A stretch of DNA of 5,509 bases from Bacteroidales bacterium. GTDB taxonomy: Bacteria; Bacteroidota; Bacteroidia; Bacteroidales; F082. The notes under the pieces were generated by a model, which was not told the origin of the DNA, made no database searches, and saw only the letters and a program-made list of their open reading frames with translations. A program made the position numbers and the translations under genes. Of this stretch, positions 1-5,509 are shown in pieces. The stretch lies in assembly GCA_020853175.1 (NCBI GenBank), contig JADYZK010000180.1:1-5509 (forward strand), given 5' to 3'. The number at the start of each line of letters is the position of its first letter. Within the stretch, counting starts at the first letter, position 1.

Positions 1-80
1 TACAGCAGTTCAGCTTTGGCCCGCTTGTGCTTGGAAAGCTCAAACTGAAGGATTTGGGGGTTTATGGGTGTTTTTGTCAA
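1..80 (-). CDS. N-terminal fragment of an unidentified protein, TTG start, cut by left edge
   Basis: Reading leftward from 80, a TTG codon opens a frame that stays free of stops to the window edge (26 codons plus two bases). It begins MTKTPINPQILQF and continues with a basic helical stretch containing SKHKRAKAELL. The composition looks like a real protein N-terminus, and the frame lies 85 bases beyond the ABC-F stop on the same strand. Upstream in this frame a TGA at 90-92 comes before any ATG, so TTG at 78-80 is the only likely start. An ATG at 91-93 in another frame gives only a short peptide that stops after about 17 codons. I do not recognise the family and propose no function. The main uncertainty is the short visible length; the fragment could be chance. 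Confidence 0.45.
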   Translation of the reverse strand, partial: MTKTPINPQILQFELSKHKRAKAELL

Positions 81-98
81 GGCGATATATCATTTTTA

Positions 99-131
99 CA
101 AATAAACAAAAAAAACGATTTGGCCTTACAA
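99..131 (-). promoter_or_regulatory. Possible weak Bacteroidota-type promoter for the TTG-start frame
   Basis: On the minus strand TTTATTTG (99-106) matches the TAnnTTTG -7 consensus at seven of eight positions, with T instead of A at the second. A TTG (129-131) lies 22 bases upstream, inside the tolerated -33 spacing. It sits in very AT-rich DNA, so a chance match is quite possible. The rest of the 85-base gap after the ABC-F stop shows no clear terminator hairpin. Confidence 0.25.
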
Positions 132-165
132 CAAACAATTGTGGCAAAAGGTTGGTTTTAAAAGT

Positions 166-1803
166 CTAACTCTTTCGCTCGAGTTGTTTCAGGTGGTCTA
201 ACTTCTTCATTTCTAAGAAGCTGCTGATTCCTCCGAGATGTTCTTTTACCCTTTTATTTCCAAATTCATATACCTTATCCACCAATCCATCAAGGAAATC
301 GCGATCGTGAGAAACCAAGATAAGTGTTCCGTCGTAGTCTTGCAAAGCACTTTTGAGGATGTCTTTGGTGCGCATGTCCAAGTGATTGGTGGGCTCATCG
401 AGGACGAGCAGGTTCACCGGTTCGAGCAGCAGTTTGATCATGGCCAAGCGGGTGCGCTCACCGCCCGAAAGCACCTTTACTTTTTTGTTCCAGCTGTCGC
501 CACCAAACATAAAAGCGCCTAAAAGGTCTTTTATTTTCGTCCGGATGTCGCCTTTGGCCACATCGTCAATGGTTTCAAATACGGTGATGTCTTCGTTGAG
601 CAGTGAGGCTTCGTTTTGTGCAAAATATCCGATCATGGTGTTGTGGCCGAGACTCAGTTTACCGCCGAAGTCGGTTTGGCCCATCAGGCATTTCACAAAG
701 GTTGATTTTCCTTCGCCGTTTTTGCCCACCAAAGCAATACGCTTGCCTCTTTCAACAATGAAAGACACATCAGAATAAACCAGATGTTCGTCATATTGTT
801 TCGACAATTCTTCCACGATCACGGGATAGTTTCCCGAACGGGGCGAAGGCGGAAACCTCAAACGCAAGGCCGAGGTGTCTTCCTCGTCCACCTCCACCAT
901 GCTGAGCTTTTCGAGCATCCGCACCCGCGACTGCACTTGGTTGGTTTTGGAATAGGTGCCTTTAAAGCGTTCGATAAATTCTGTATTGTCAGCAATAAAC
1001 TTTTGTTGTTCATCGAACTGTTTTTGCTGCTGCTCCCTGCGTTCTTTGCGCAGTTGCAGATAGGAGGAATAGTTGACGCGGTAGTCGTAAATGCGGCCCA
1101 TGGTCACCTCAATGGTGCGGGTGGTGATGTTGTCAACAAAGGTTTTGTCGTGCGAAATAACAATAACGGCCTTGGCGCCGTTGATTAAAAAATCCTCGAA
1201 CCACTGCACTGATTCAATGTCGAGATGGTTGGTGGGCTCGTCCAAAAGGATAAGGTCGGGTTTTTGAAGCAGCAACTTGGCCAACTCAATTCTCATGCGC
1301 CATCCGCCACTAAACTCATCGGTCAAGCGACCGAAATCAGCCCTTTCAAAACCCAATCCCAACAAGATTTTTTCAACTTCTGCGTCATAATTTACCTCTT
1401 CGAGGGAATAGAATTTTTCACTTAATGTGGATACCCTTTCAATCAAACTGAAGTAACTTTCAGATTCATAATCGGTTCTTATGGTGAGCTGTTCGTTGAG
1501 TTCGGCGATTTCCTTTTCCATCTCGAGCACATGGGCAAAGGCCTGCGATGCTTCCTCGAAAACGGTGCGGCTATCGCTAAGAAGCAGTTGCTGAGGCAGA
1601 TAGGCAATCACGGCATCGGTTGGCGCAGTCACTCTTCCGCGTGAGGCCGACTTAACGCCGGCAATAATTTTCAATAAGGTAGATTTGCCGGCGCCGTTTT
1701 TTCCCATCAAGGCAATTCTGTCTTTGTCGTTGATGGCGAACGAGACGTCTTTAAAAAGGGTAGTGTTGCCAAACTCAACAGTAAGGCCGTCAACTGATAT
1801 CAT
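166..1803 (-). CDS. ABC-F family ATPase (ribosome-associated, duplicated ATP-binding cassette)
   Basis: This is a complete 545-residue protein with two ATP-binding cassettes on one chain and no membrane segment, which is the ABC-F architecture. ABC-F proteins act in the cytoplasm at the ribosomal E site, where they influence peptidyl-tRNA position and relieve stalled or slow translation. Cassette 1 has Walker A GKNGAGKS (34-41), signature SGGWRMR (165-171), Walker B ending LLDEPTNHLD (186-195) with catalytic E189, and switch H218. Cassette 2 has Walker A GKNGEGKST (360-368), signature LSGGERTR (445-452), Walker B VLDEPTNHLD (467-476) with E470, and H499. All catalytic residues are intact. The charged helical linker (about 240-318, with REQQQKQFDEQQKF) is the part that contacts P-site tRNA in this family. 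The arm in cassette 1 (about 90-140) is short, and there is no Uup-type C-terminal coiled coil. The protein resembles the housekeeping YdiF-like group common in Bacteroidales; the exact subgroup is inferred. The ATG start gives a normal cassette N-terminus (MISVDGLTVEFG), with no Shine-Dalgarno upstream. Confidence 0.95.
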   Translation of the reverse strand: MISVDGLTVEFGNTTLFKDVSFAINDKDRIALMGKNGAGKSTLLKIIAGVKSASRGRVTAPTDAVIAYLPQQLLLSDSRTVFEEASQAFAHVLEMEKEIAELNEQLTIRTDYESESYFSLIERVSTLSEKFYSLEEVNYDAEVEKILLGLGFERADFGRLTDEFSGGWRMRIELAKLLLQKPDLILLDEPTNHLDIESVQWFEDFLINGAKAVIVISHDKTFVDNITTRTIEVTMGRIYDYRVNYSSYLQLRKERREQQQKQFDEQQKFIADNTEFIERFKGTYSKTNQVQSRVRMLEKLSMVEVDEEDTSALRLRFPPSPRSGNYPVIVEELSKQYDEHLVYSDVSFIVERGKRIALVGKNGEGKSTFVKCLMGQTDFGGKLSLGHNTMIGYFAQNEASLLNEDITVFETIDDVAKGDIRTKIKDLLGAFMFGGDSWNKKVKVLSGGERTRLAMIKLLLEPVNLLVLDEPTNHLDMRTKDILKSALQDYDGTLILVSHDRDFLDGLVDKVYEFGNKRVKEHLGGISSFLEMKKLDHLKQLERKS

Positions 1804-1821
1804 AGAAGGATTTTAAGTCGG

Positions 1822-1829
1822 CAAAAGTA
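1822..1829 (-). promoter_or_regulatory. -7 promoter element of the ABC-F gene
   Basis: The minus strand reads TACTTTTG here, an exact match to the Bacteroidota TAnnTTTG element. The element ends 18 bases before the ATG, so transcription would begin about 10-14 bases before the start codon. No clear -33 TTG is seen at the usual distance. The leader (AAAATCCTTCT just before ATG) is A-rich and has no Shine-Dalgarno sequence, as is usual in this phylum. Confidence 0.55.
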
Positions 1830-1861
1830 CTGAAAAAAGGTAATCGTTTGCTTAAAATGCA

Positions 1862-1899
1862 GAAAACCAGTGCTCTCAAAGGTGAGAACACTGGTTTTC
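1862..1899 (-). terminator. Strong hairpin, probable terminator of the S41 peptidase gene
   Basis: GAAAACCAGTG (1862-1872) and CACTGGTTTTC (1889-1899) pair perfectly over 11 bases. After one C-A mismatch the stem continues for five more pairs (1874-1878 with 1883-1887), closing on the four-base loop AAGG. It begins 23 bases past the peptidase stop codon. On the minus strand the descending arm ends in TTTTC and is followed by TGCATTTT, an interrupted U-rich tail. The plus strand also has T-runs after the stem, so the hairpin could work in both directions. It separates the peptidase transcript from the ABC-F promoter just beyond it. Confidence 0.75.
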
Positions 1900-1921
1900 A
1901 ATGATTTTTAATGATGATGCT

Positions 1922-4900
1922 TTATTTGATCTCCACTTCGATCCATTTGCTGCGATCGGGTGGTGCCGGTGCTTTTATCTTTTTGACCGGGTTGTTTTTC
2001 AATTTTTCTAACAGTACCTCTACTGCTTTTTCAATGTTAGAATCTTCGCCTTTGGCCAATTTTTCAGGACGGTCAACCACTTCAATATCGGGATAAACGC
2101 CAACGCCTTCGATGATCCATTGACCTTTTTCGTCATAGATACCAAACCTTGGCACCGAAATGTAGCCGCCGTCAACCAATCTGGCGTTGCCCGAAATACC
2201 TACCAAACCGCCCCAGGTACGTGTTCCAATCAGTGTTCCAAGACCCAGTTTTTTAAAGAAATAAGGGAAAGCGTCGCCTCCCGATGAGGAGTAGCCGTTG
2301 ATGAGCATCACTTTAGGACCGTCGTGGGCAATGCCGGGTGCTTTGGCGGGCAGGGTCATGCCGTTGCGGTGCCAATAGGTGAGGGTGCGGCGGTCGAGCA
2401 AATCGGCCATCACCTCGGGGATGAAACCACCGCCGTTGTAGCGATCGTCAATAATGAGTGCTTCTTTGTCGTGGTAGGAATACATCCCTCTGAACAATTC
2501 CCTATTGCCTTCGACGGCGGTGTTGGGAACGTGGATGTAGCCGATGCGCCCGCCCGAAAGCTTGTCCACCATGGCGCGCCGTTCGAGCACCCAATTGTAA
2601 TATTTGAGCTCCAACTCGCTTTCAATAGTGGTTACAAATGATGATTTGGCGCTGCTGCCATCAGCTTTTGAACTTACCGTGATTTCAATTTCTTTTTCGG
2701 ATAGATTCTCAAGGAAAAGGTAAGGATTGTCGCGTGTGGTTACGTCCCTTCCGTTGATTTTGAGCAGATAATCGCCTTCTTTTACATTGATACCTGCTTC
2801 GGTGAGGGGGCTACGACGATCTGGATTCCAGTTTTCGCCTTGGTAGATTTTCATGATGCGGAAACGCCCGCTGGCGGCATCGGCCTCAAGCTCAGCGCCC
2901 AGCAAACCGGTGTTGACACGTTTCACCCGCGGTATGTCGCCCCAATCCACGTAGGAGTGGCCGGTATTGGTTTCGGAGACAATTTCGTTGAGGACATAAT
3001 CAAGGTCGAAACGGCTGCCGACAGCAGGAAGTAAGGCGGCGTAGTTTTGCTTCAGACCTACCCAGTCAACGCCATGGAGGTTATTCACATAAAAATAATC
3101 TCGGAAAATTCTCCAGGCATCGGTATAAATCTGGTTCCATTCGGCGCGTGGGTCAATTTTCATTTCCATGGCGTCGAGGTTGAGTTTTCCTGAACCTGAT
3201 TTTTGTCCGGGTGCAATTTTCGCAATACCGTAGTTTCCTGCCGAGCGGTACAACATGCTTTTTCCGTCGGCTGTTGGGATGGCCATGAAGGCGTTGTCCA
3301 TGATTTCTTCTGTTTTTTCGTCGGCGATGTTATAGCGCATGATTTTACCACCTGTTGCATATAAAAGTCCGCCTTCAACAGCGCCAATGATGCGGTATCC
3401 GCCATTGCTTACCGGCAGCGCTTCGATACGTCCGTTGATGCCATCAAAATCAATTGTCACCTTGATTTTTTCATCACTTTTGGGCGTTTCTTTTTTGTCG
3501 GTTTTCTTCTCCTTATCAGTGGTTTCTTTTTTGTCTTCCTGAACGGATTCGGTGTCGGTTTTGCGTTGTTTCAGCTTGGTGCCGTCGTTTCGCAGGGCCA
3601 CAGCATAAATTTTGGAGGCATTGTTGTAAAGGTAGTCGAACTCAAAATCACTGAAGTCAAGATTGAAATCGCGGCCCGAGACAAAAAAGATGAACTTGCC
3701 ACATTTGCTGAACACAGGCGAAGTGTCATCAAACTGCTCATCGGTGAGTTGGGTCGCTTTGGCCGAAGGGATGTTGTACACCCAAACGGCGGATTGACCG
3801 TTGGCGGTTTCTTTATGGTAAGTGATCCAATCGCTGTCGGGCGAGAAGCTGTAGGAGCGAATTTCGTTCATAGCGGCTTGGTCCACGGAGACTTGTTTTC
3901 CTGTTTGGACATCGAGCAACCAAAGGTTCATGGTGCGGTCGCTGTAAACGAGGTAACGGCTGTCGGGCGACCAATCGGCTTCATATTTCCATGCCGATGA
4001 ATTGTGTGTAAGTTGCTGTGGGGTAGCACCTTTTTTGTTTTCTAACAGATACATTTCGTATTCGCCGGTTTTATCGGAATAATAGGCGATGTATTTGCCA
4101 TTGGGAGACCAAACCGGATAGATTTCGCGGGAATCAAGACTGTTGGTGAGGTTTTCTATTTGTCCGTTTTCGGCGGGGACAGAAAAAATATCACCGCGCG
4201 CATCAAACAACGCACGTTTGCCCGAAGGCGAGATGTTGAAGCTGTGAATATCATCTTTCACGTTTTTGTAATACGCTTTCAGGTTGGGGTTGTCGAAATT
4301 CAAGCTCACTTGAATCTTTTCCGACTTTCCTGAAACAAGGTCGAGCACGTATAAGAAACCGCCGTTTTCATACACAATTTTTCCGTTTTCGCCAGAAGGC
4401 CACATCACATCAAAGTCTTTATGGAAAGTGAGTTGGGTGCTTTGTTTGGTTTCGGGATTGAGGCGATAAATGTTCAACCGCAGATCTTGGTCACTGGTAT
4501 AAAAAATATTATCACCAAACCACACCGGCCATTGGTCACTGCCGGCAAAGGTGGTCAGTTGCTCTGCGCTGTTGTTTTTTAGGTCATACATCCAAATATC
4601 ACTGGCACGACCGCCTTTGTAGCGTTTCCAGGTGCGAAACTCACGATCTACAGGTGTGAAAGCAATTTTTGTGGCATCGGGCGAGAGGCAAGCAAAGCCG
4701 CCGTTGACGATGGACAGTTCCTCTTCAAATCCGCCATCGAGCGAAACAAGGTAGTAGTTCCCATTGCGATCGCCAAAGGCAGTGCGGTTGGCGCGGATGA
4801 GAATTTTCTGGCTGTCGGGAGTCCAGTCGAGCACCACATGGTCGTAGCCGCCACGCGGAGGCATCACGCCCACGGAGTTGTAATAAGTGAGTTGGCGAGC

Positions 4901-5203
4901 CGATCCGCCTTCGGCAGGCATCACCCAAATTTGTCGGCTGCCCGAGTACTCGGCCGAAAAGGCAATCCATTGGCCATCGGGAGAGATTTTCGGAAAAAGC
5001 TCCAAGCCTTCATGTGAAGTCAGGCGTTTGGCTTCGCCTCCGTTGGAGGTCACCGTCCAAATATCGCCGGCATACACAAAGGCAACAAGGTTTTTATTGA
5101 TATCGGGATAACGCAGCAAACGTGCATCGTCCATGGCATTCAGTTGAAGACTGCCGATCATCAGCAGCGCAATAACTGTCATTTTTTGGAAGAGATGTTT
5201 CAT
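1922..5203 (-). CDS. Exported Tricorn-like S41 serine peptidase (beta-propeller, PDZ, TSPc)
   Basis: This is a complete 1093-residue protein, the usual length for bacterial Tricorn homologues. The N-terminus is a signal peptide: basic residues K2 and K7, a hydrophobic core from about 8 to 18, and probable cleavage after LNA at 23. It should therefore act in the periplasm or envelope, unlike cytoplasmic archaeal Tricorn. Residues about 27-540 contain WD40-like/TolB-like (PD40) propeller repeats, marked by SPDGQWIAF (74-82), SPDATKIAF (174-182), SPNGKYIAY (366-374), SPDSRYLVY (412-420) and SPDSDWITY (454-462). A Lys/Glu-rich insert occupies about 541-580, followed by more beta-rich sequence to about 670. 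A helical domain starts near 684, a PDZ domain covers about 762-860 (KEGDYLLKINGRDV), and the S41 core follows. Probable catalytic residues are H749 (TGHSYV), nucleophile S974 (SSSGGD) and E1032 (IEGVGVYPDIEV); TRTWGG at 994-999 is a family hallmark. In archaeal Tricorn this fold degrades peptides. Here the likely role is trimming exported oligopeptides; the substrate is unknown. M1 is chosen because it gives the full signal peptide. Confidence 0.95.
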   Translation of the reverse strand: MKHLFQKMTVIALLMIGSLQLNAMDDARLLRYPDINKNLVAFVYAGDIWTVTSNGGEAKRLTSHEGLELFPKISPDGQWIAFSAEYSGSRQIWVMPAEGGSARQLTYYNSVGVMPPRGGYDHVVLDWTPDSQKILIRANRTAFGDRNGNYYLVSLDGGFEEELSIVNGGFACLSPDATKIAFTPVDREFRTWKRYKGGRASDIWMYDLKNNSAEQLTTFAGSDQWPVWFGDNIFYTSDQDLRLNIYRLNPETKQSTQLTFHKDFDVMWPSGENGKIVYENGGFLYVLDLVSGKSEKIQVSLNFDNPNLKAYYKNVKDDIHSFNISPSGKRALFDARGDIFSVPAENGQIENLTNSLDSREIYPVWSPNGKYIAYYSDKTGEYEMYLLENKKGATPQQLTHNSSAWKYEADWSPDSRYLVYSDRTMNLWLLDVQTGKQVSVDQAAMNEIRSYSFSPDSDWITYHKETANGQSAVWVYNIPSAKATQLTDEQFDDTSPVFSKCGKFIFFVSGRDFNLDFSDFEFDYLYNNASKIYAVALRNDGTKLKQRKTDTESVQEDKKETTDKEKKTDKKETPKSDEKIKVTIDFDGINGRIEALPVSNGGYRIIGAVEGGLLYATGGKIMRYNIADEKTEEIMDNAFMAIPTADGKSMLYRSAGNYGIAKIAPGQKSGSGKLNLDAMEMKIDPRAEWNQIYTDAWRIFRDYFYVNNLHGVDWVGLKQNYAALLPAVGSRFDLDYVLNEIVSETNTGHSYVDWGDIPRVKRVNTGLLGAELEADAASGRFRIMKIYQGENWNPDRRSPLTEAGINVKEGDYLLKINGRDVTTRDNPYLFLENLSEKEIEITVSSKADGSSAKSSFVTTIESELELKYYNWVLERRAMVDKLSGGRIGYIHVPNTAVEGNRELFRGMYSYHDKEALIIDDRYNGGGFIPEVMADLLDRRTLTYWHRNGMTLPAKAPGIAHDGPKVMLINGYSSSGGDAFPYFFKKLGLGTLIGTRTWGGLVGISGNARLVDGGYISVPRFGIYDEKGQWIIEGVGVYPDIEVVDRPEKLAKGEDSNIEKAVEVLLEKLKNNPVKKIKAPAPPDRSKWIEVEIK

Positions 5204-5233
5204 AAAATGAAAATGGTTTTGTTGAATAAAGAG

Positions 5234-5241
5234 TAAAGATA
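5234..5241 (-). promoter_or_regulatory. Possible -7 element of the S41 peptidase gene
   Basis: The minus strand reads TATCTTTA, matching TAnnTTTG at all positions except the final G. It lies 30 bases before the peptidase ATG, a reasonable distance. No good -33 TTG lies 17-23 bases upstream. It is the best candidate between the peptidase start and the repeat cluster, but it is weak. No Shine-Dalgarno precedes the ATG; the leader is A/T-rich. Confidence 0.35.
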
Positions 5242-5252
5242 CACAGATGTGT
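5241..5252. repeat. Small perfect palindrome, possible operator
   Basis: ACACA-GA-TGTGT is an inverted repeat with five-base arms and a two-base centre. It shares one base with the candidate -7 element of the peptidase gene and lies just upstream of it, where a regulator could block RNA polymerase. No regulator gene is visible in the window, and a repeat this short can arise by chance. Confidence 0.3.
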
Positions 5253-5286
5253 GAAAATAGAAAGCCTCAATCAGAATTCGGTGGTG

Positions 5287-5296
5287 TTGAGACGAG
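5287..5296. repeat. Isolated copy of the TTGAGACGAG half-unit
   Basis: TTGAGACGAG here is identical to 5334-5343, the right half of the first tandem unit described at 5321-5369. It lies 47 bases to the left of that copy in the same orientation and lacks the TTTGGTCTCGTC left half. It may be a decayed or partial unit of the same repeat family. Confidence 0.5.
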
Positions 5297-5314
5297 GGAA
5301 GGGTGCTGATGGTT

Positions 5315-5384
5315 TTTGGTCTTTGGTCTCGTCTTGAGACGAGAACTTTTGGTCTCTTCTTGAGATGAGCGCGTTATTTGGTCT
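5315..5384. repeat. Four copies of the octamer TTTGGTCT
   Basis: TTTGGTCT occurs at 5315-5322, 5322-5329, 5348-5355 and 5377-5384, all in the same orientation. The middle two belong to the tandem units at 5321-5369. The first overlaps the second by one base, and the fourth ends nine bases before the -33 element of the rightward promoter. Four exact octamers in 70 bases are unlikely by chance and suggest short-unit duplication or repeated binding sites. Confidence 0.6.
5321..5369. repeat. Two imperfect 23-base direct repeats, each an inverted repeat
   Basis: Unit 1 (5321-5343) and unit 2 (5347-5369) match at 20 of 23 positions with a 26-base period. Each carries TTTGGTCTC near its left end and TTGAGA followed by CGAG or TGAG at its right. 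Unit 1 contains a perfect inverted repeat, TCTCGTCT (5327-5334) with AGACGAGA (5337-5344), which can fold as a seven-pair stem closed by a TTGA loop. Unit 2 keeps the same symmetry with one mismatch in seven pairs. No T-run follows either hairpin and both neighbouring genes point away, so these are not terminators. They may be operator sites or members of a dispersed palindromic repeat family. Confidence 0.65.
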
Positions 5385-5392
5385 TTTACCTT

Positions 5393-5422
5393 TTTGAATC
5401 TCCGTCACTTTCTGTATTTTTG
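5393..5422 (+). promoter_or_regulatory. Bacteroidota promoter of the DUF3109 gene, nearly leaderless
   Basis: TTTG (5393-5396) and TATTTTTG (5415-5422) match the -33 and -7 elements of the Bacteroidota sigma-ABfr consensus, with an 18-base spacer. The -7 element ends only four bases (CAGC) before the ATG at 5427. Since transcription normally starts several bases past this element, the message should begin at or within a few bases of the start codon. There is no space for a Shine-Dalgarno sequence. Confidence 0.65.
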
Positions 5423-5426
5423 CAGC

Positions 5427-5509
5427 ATGATTATTATTAAGGACACCATTATCAAAGAAGACCTGATACAGGCCCATTTTATTTGCGATTTGCCGCGCTG
5501 CAAAGGCGA
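5427..5509 (+). CDS. N-terminal fragment of a DUF3109 family protein, cut by right edge
   Basis: Only the first 27 codons plus two bases are present. The translation begins MIIIKDTIIKEDLI and continues to HFICDLPRCKG, carrying C20 and C25. An N-terminus of this form, with an I-x-D-T start and then F-x-C-D-L-x-x-C-K-G, is the signature of DUF3109, a family common in Bacteroidota and related to YkgJ-type proteins with conserved cysteine clusters thought to bind zinc or iron-sulphur. In the family the motif normally continues to a CC pair, which falls just outside the window. The precise function is not established. The ATG fits because the family begins at this point and a good promoter lies directly upstream. 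The gene is divergent from the peptidase gene. Confidence 0.85.
   Translation, partial: MIIIKDTIIKEDLIQAHFICDLPRCKG

Noticed and set aside
81..165. Terminator for the ABC-F gene
   Set aside because: The AT-rich stretch has T-runs on the minus strand but no stable GC-containing stem before them; only short palindromes such as ACAATTGT at 135-142 are present.
238..1425. Several open frames of 66 to 134 codons on the plus strand opposite the ABC-F gene
   Set aside because: They lie entirely antisense to a complete, strongly conserved ABC-F coding sequence and show no recognisable domains; they are codon-bias shadows.
166..1803. ABC-F protein as an antibiotic-resistance (target protection) factor
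   Set aside because: Resistance-type ABC-F proteins usually have an extended interdomain linker. This one has a linker of ordinary length, typical housekeeping motifs and a normal chromosomal setting with no mobile elements.
1911..2096. Plus-strand open frame of 61 codons
   Set aside because: Its first bases lie beside the terminator hairpin and the rest is antisense to the C-terminus of the peptidase gene. There is no promoter and no domain support.
2324..5111. Multiple open frames on both strands within the peptidase gene, up to 144 codons
   Set aside because: All overlap a continuous 1093-residue coding frame with recognisable domains from end to end. Their translations are low-information and unrelated to known families.
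5327..5344. Rho-independent terminator
   Set aside because: No T-run follows the hairpin, and the flanking genes are divergent, so no transcript should end here.
5321..5369. A minimal CRISPR array
   Set aside because: There are only two imperfect 23-base units separated by three bases, so there is no spacer. The units contain strong internal symmetry and no cas gene is present.
5271..5477. Minus-strand open frame of 68 codons across the divergent gap
   Set aside because: It reads through the repeat cluster, the promoter and the start of the DUF3109 gene on the opposite strand. Its translation shows no family signature and reflects the repeats.

Overview
The window looks like ordinary chromosomal DNA from a member of the Bacteroidota, probably class Bacteroidia. 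Three signs point there. Two of the gene starts are preceded by exact matches to the Bacteroidota -7 promoter element TAnnTTTG. No start has a convincing Shine-Dalgarno sequence. The proteins (a short-arm ABC-F ATPase, a secreted Tricorn-like S41 peptidase and a DUF3109 protein) are all typical of that phylum. I see no phage, transposon, CRISPR, rRNA or tRNA gene.

Layout from left to right. Positions 1-80 (minus) probably hold the N-terminus of an unidentified protein that starts with TTG and runs off the left edge. Positions 166-1803 (minus) encode a complete 545-residue ABC-F ATPase, a soluble translation-associated protein. The 118-base gap at 1804-1921 holds a strong hairpin, probably the terminator of the upstream gene, and then a TAnnTTTG promoter element for the ABC-F gene. 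Positions 1922-5203 (minus) encode a complete 1093-residue exported Tricorn-type serine peptidase with a beta-propeller, a PDZ domain and an S41 catalytic core. The 223-base divergent gap at 5204-5426 contains a weak leftward promoter, a small palindrome, a cluster of imperfect direct and inverted repeats built on TTTGGTCT and TTGAGACGAG, and a strong rightward promoter. Position 5427 to the right edge (plus) is the start of a DUF3109 cysteine-cluster protein, apparently read from a leaderless or nearly leaderless transcript.

The genes do not form an obvious pathway. The peptidase and ABC-F genes lie on the same strand but have a terminator and a new promoter between them, so they are probably separate transcription units. 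The DUF3109 gene is divergent.

I do not find a convincing new biological system. The least explained part is the repeat cluster at 5287-5384 between the two divergent promoters. Lesser points are the departures from the archaeal Tricorn active site in the peptidase and a highly charged insert in its propeller region.
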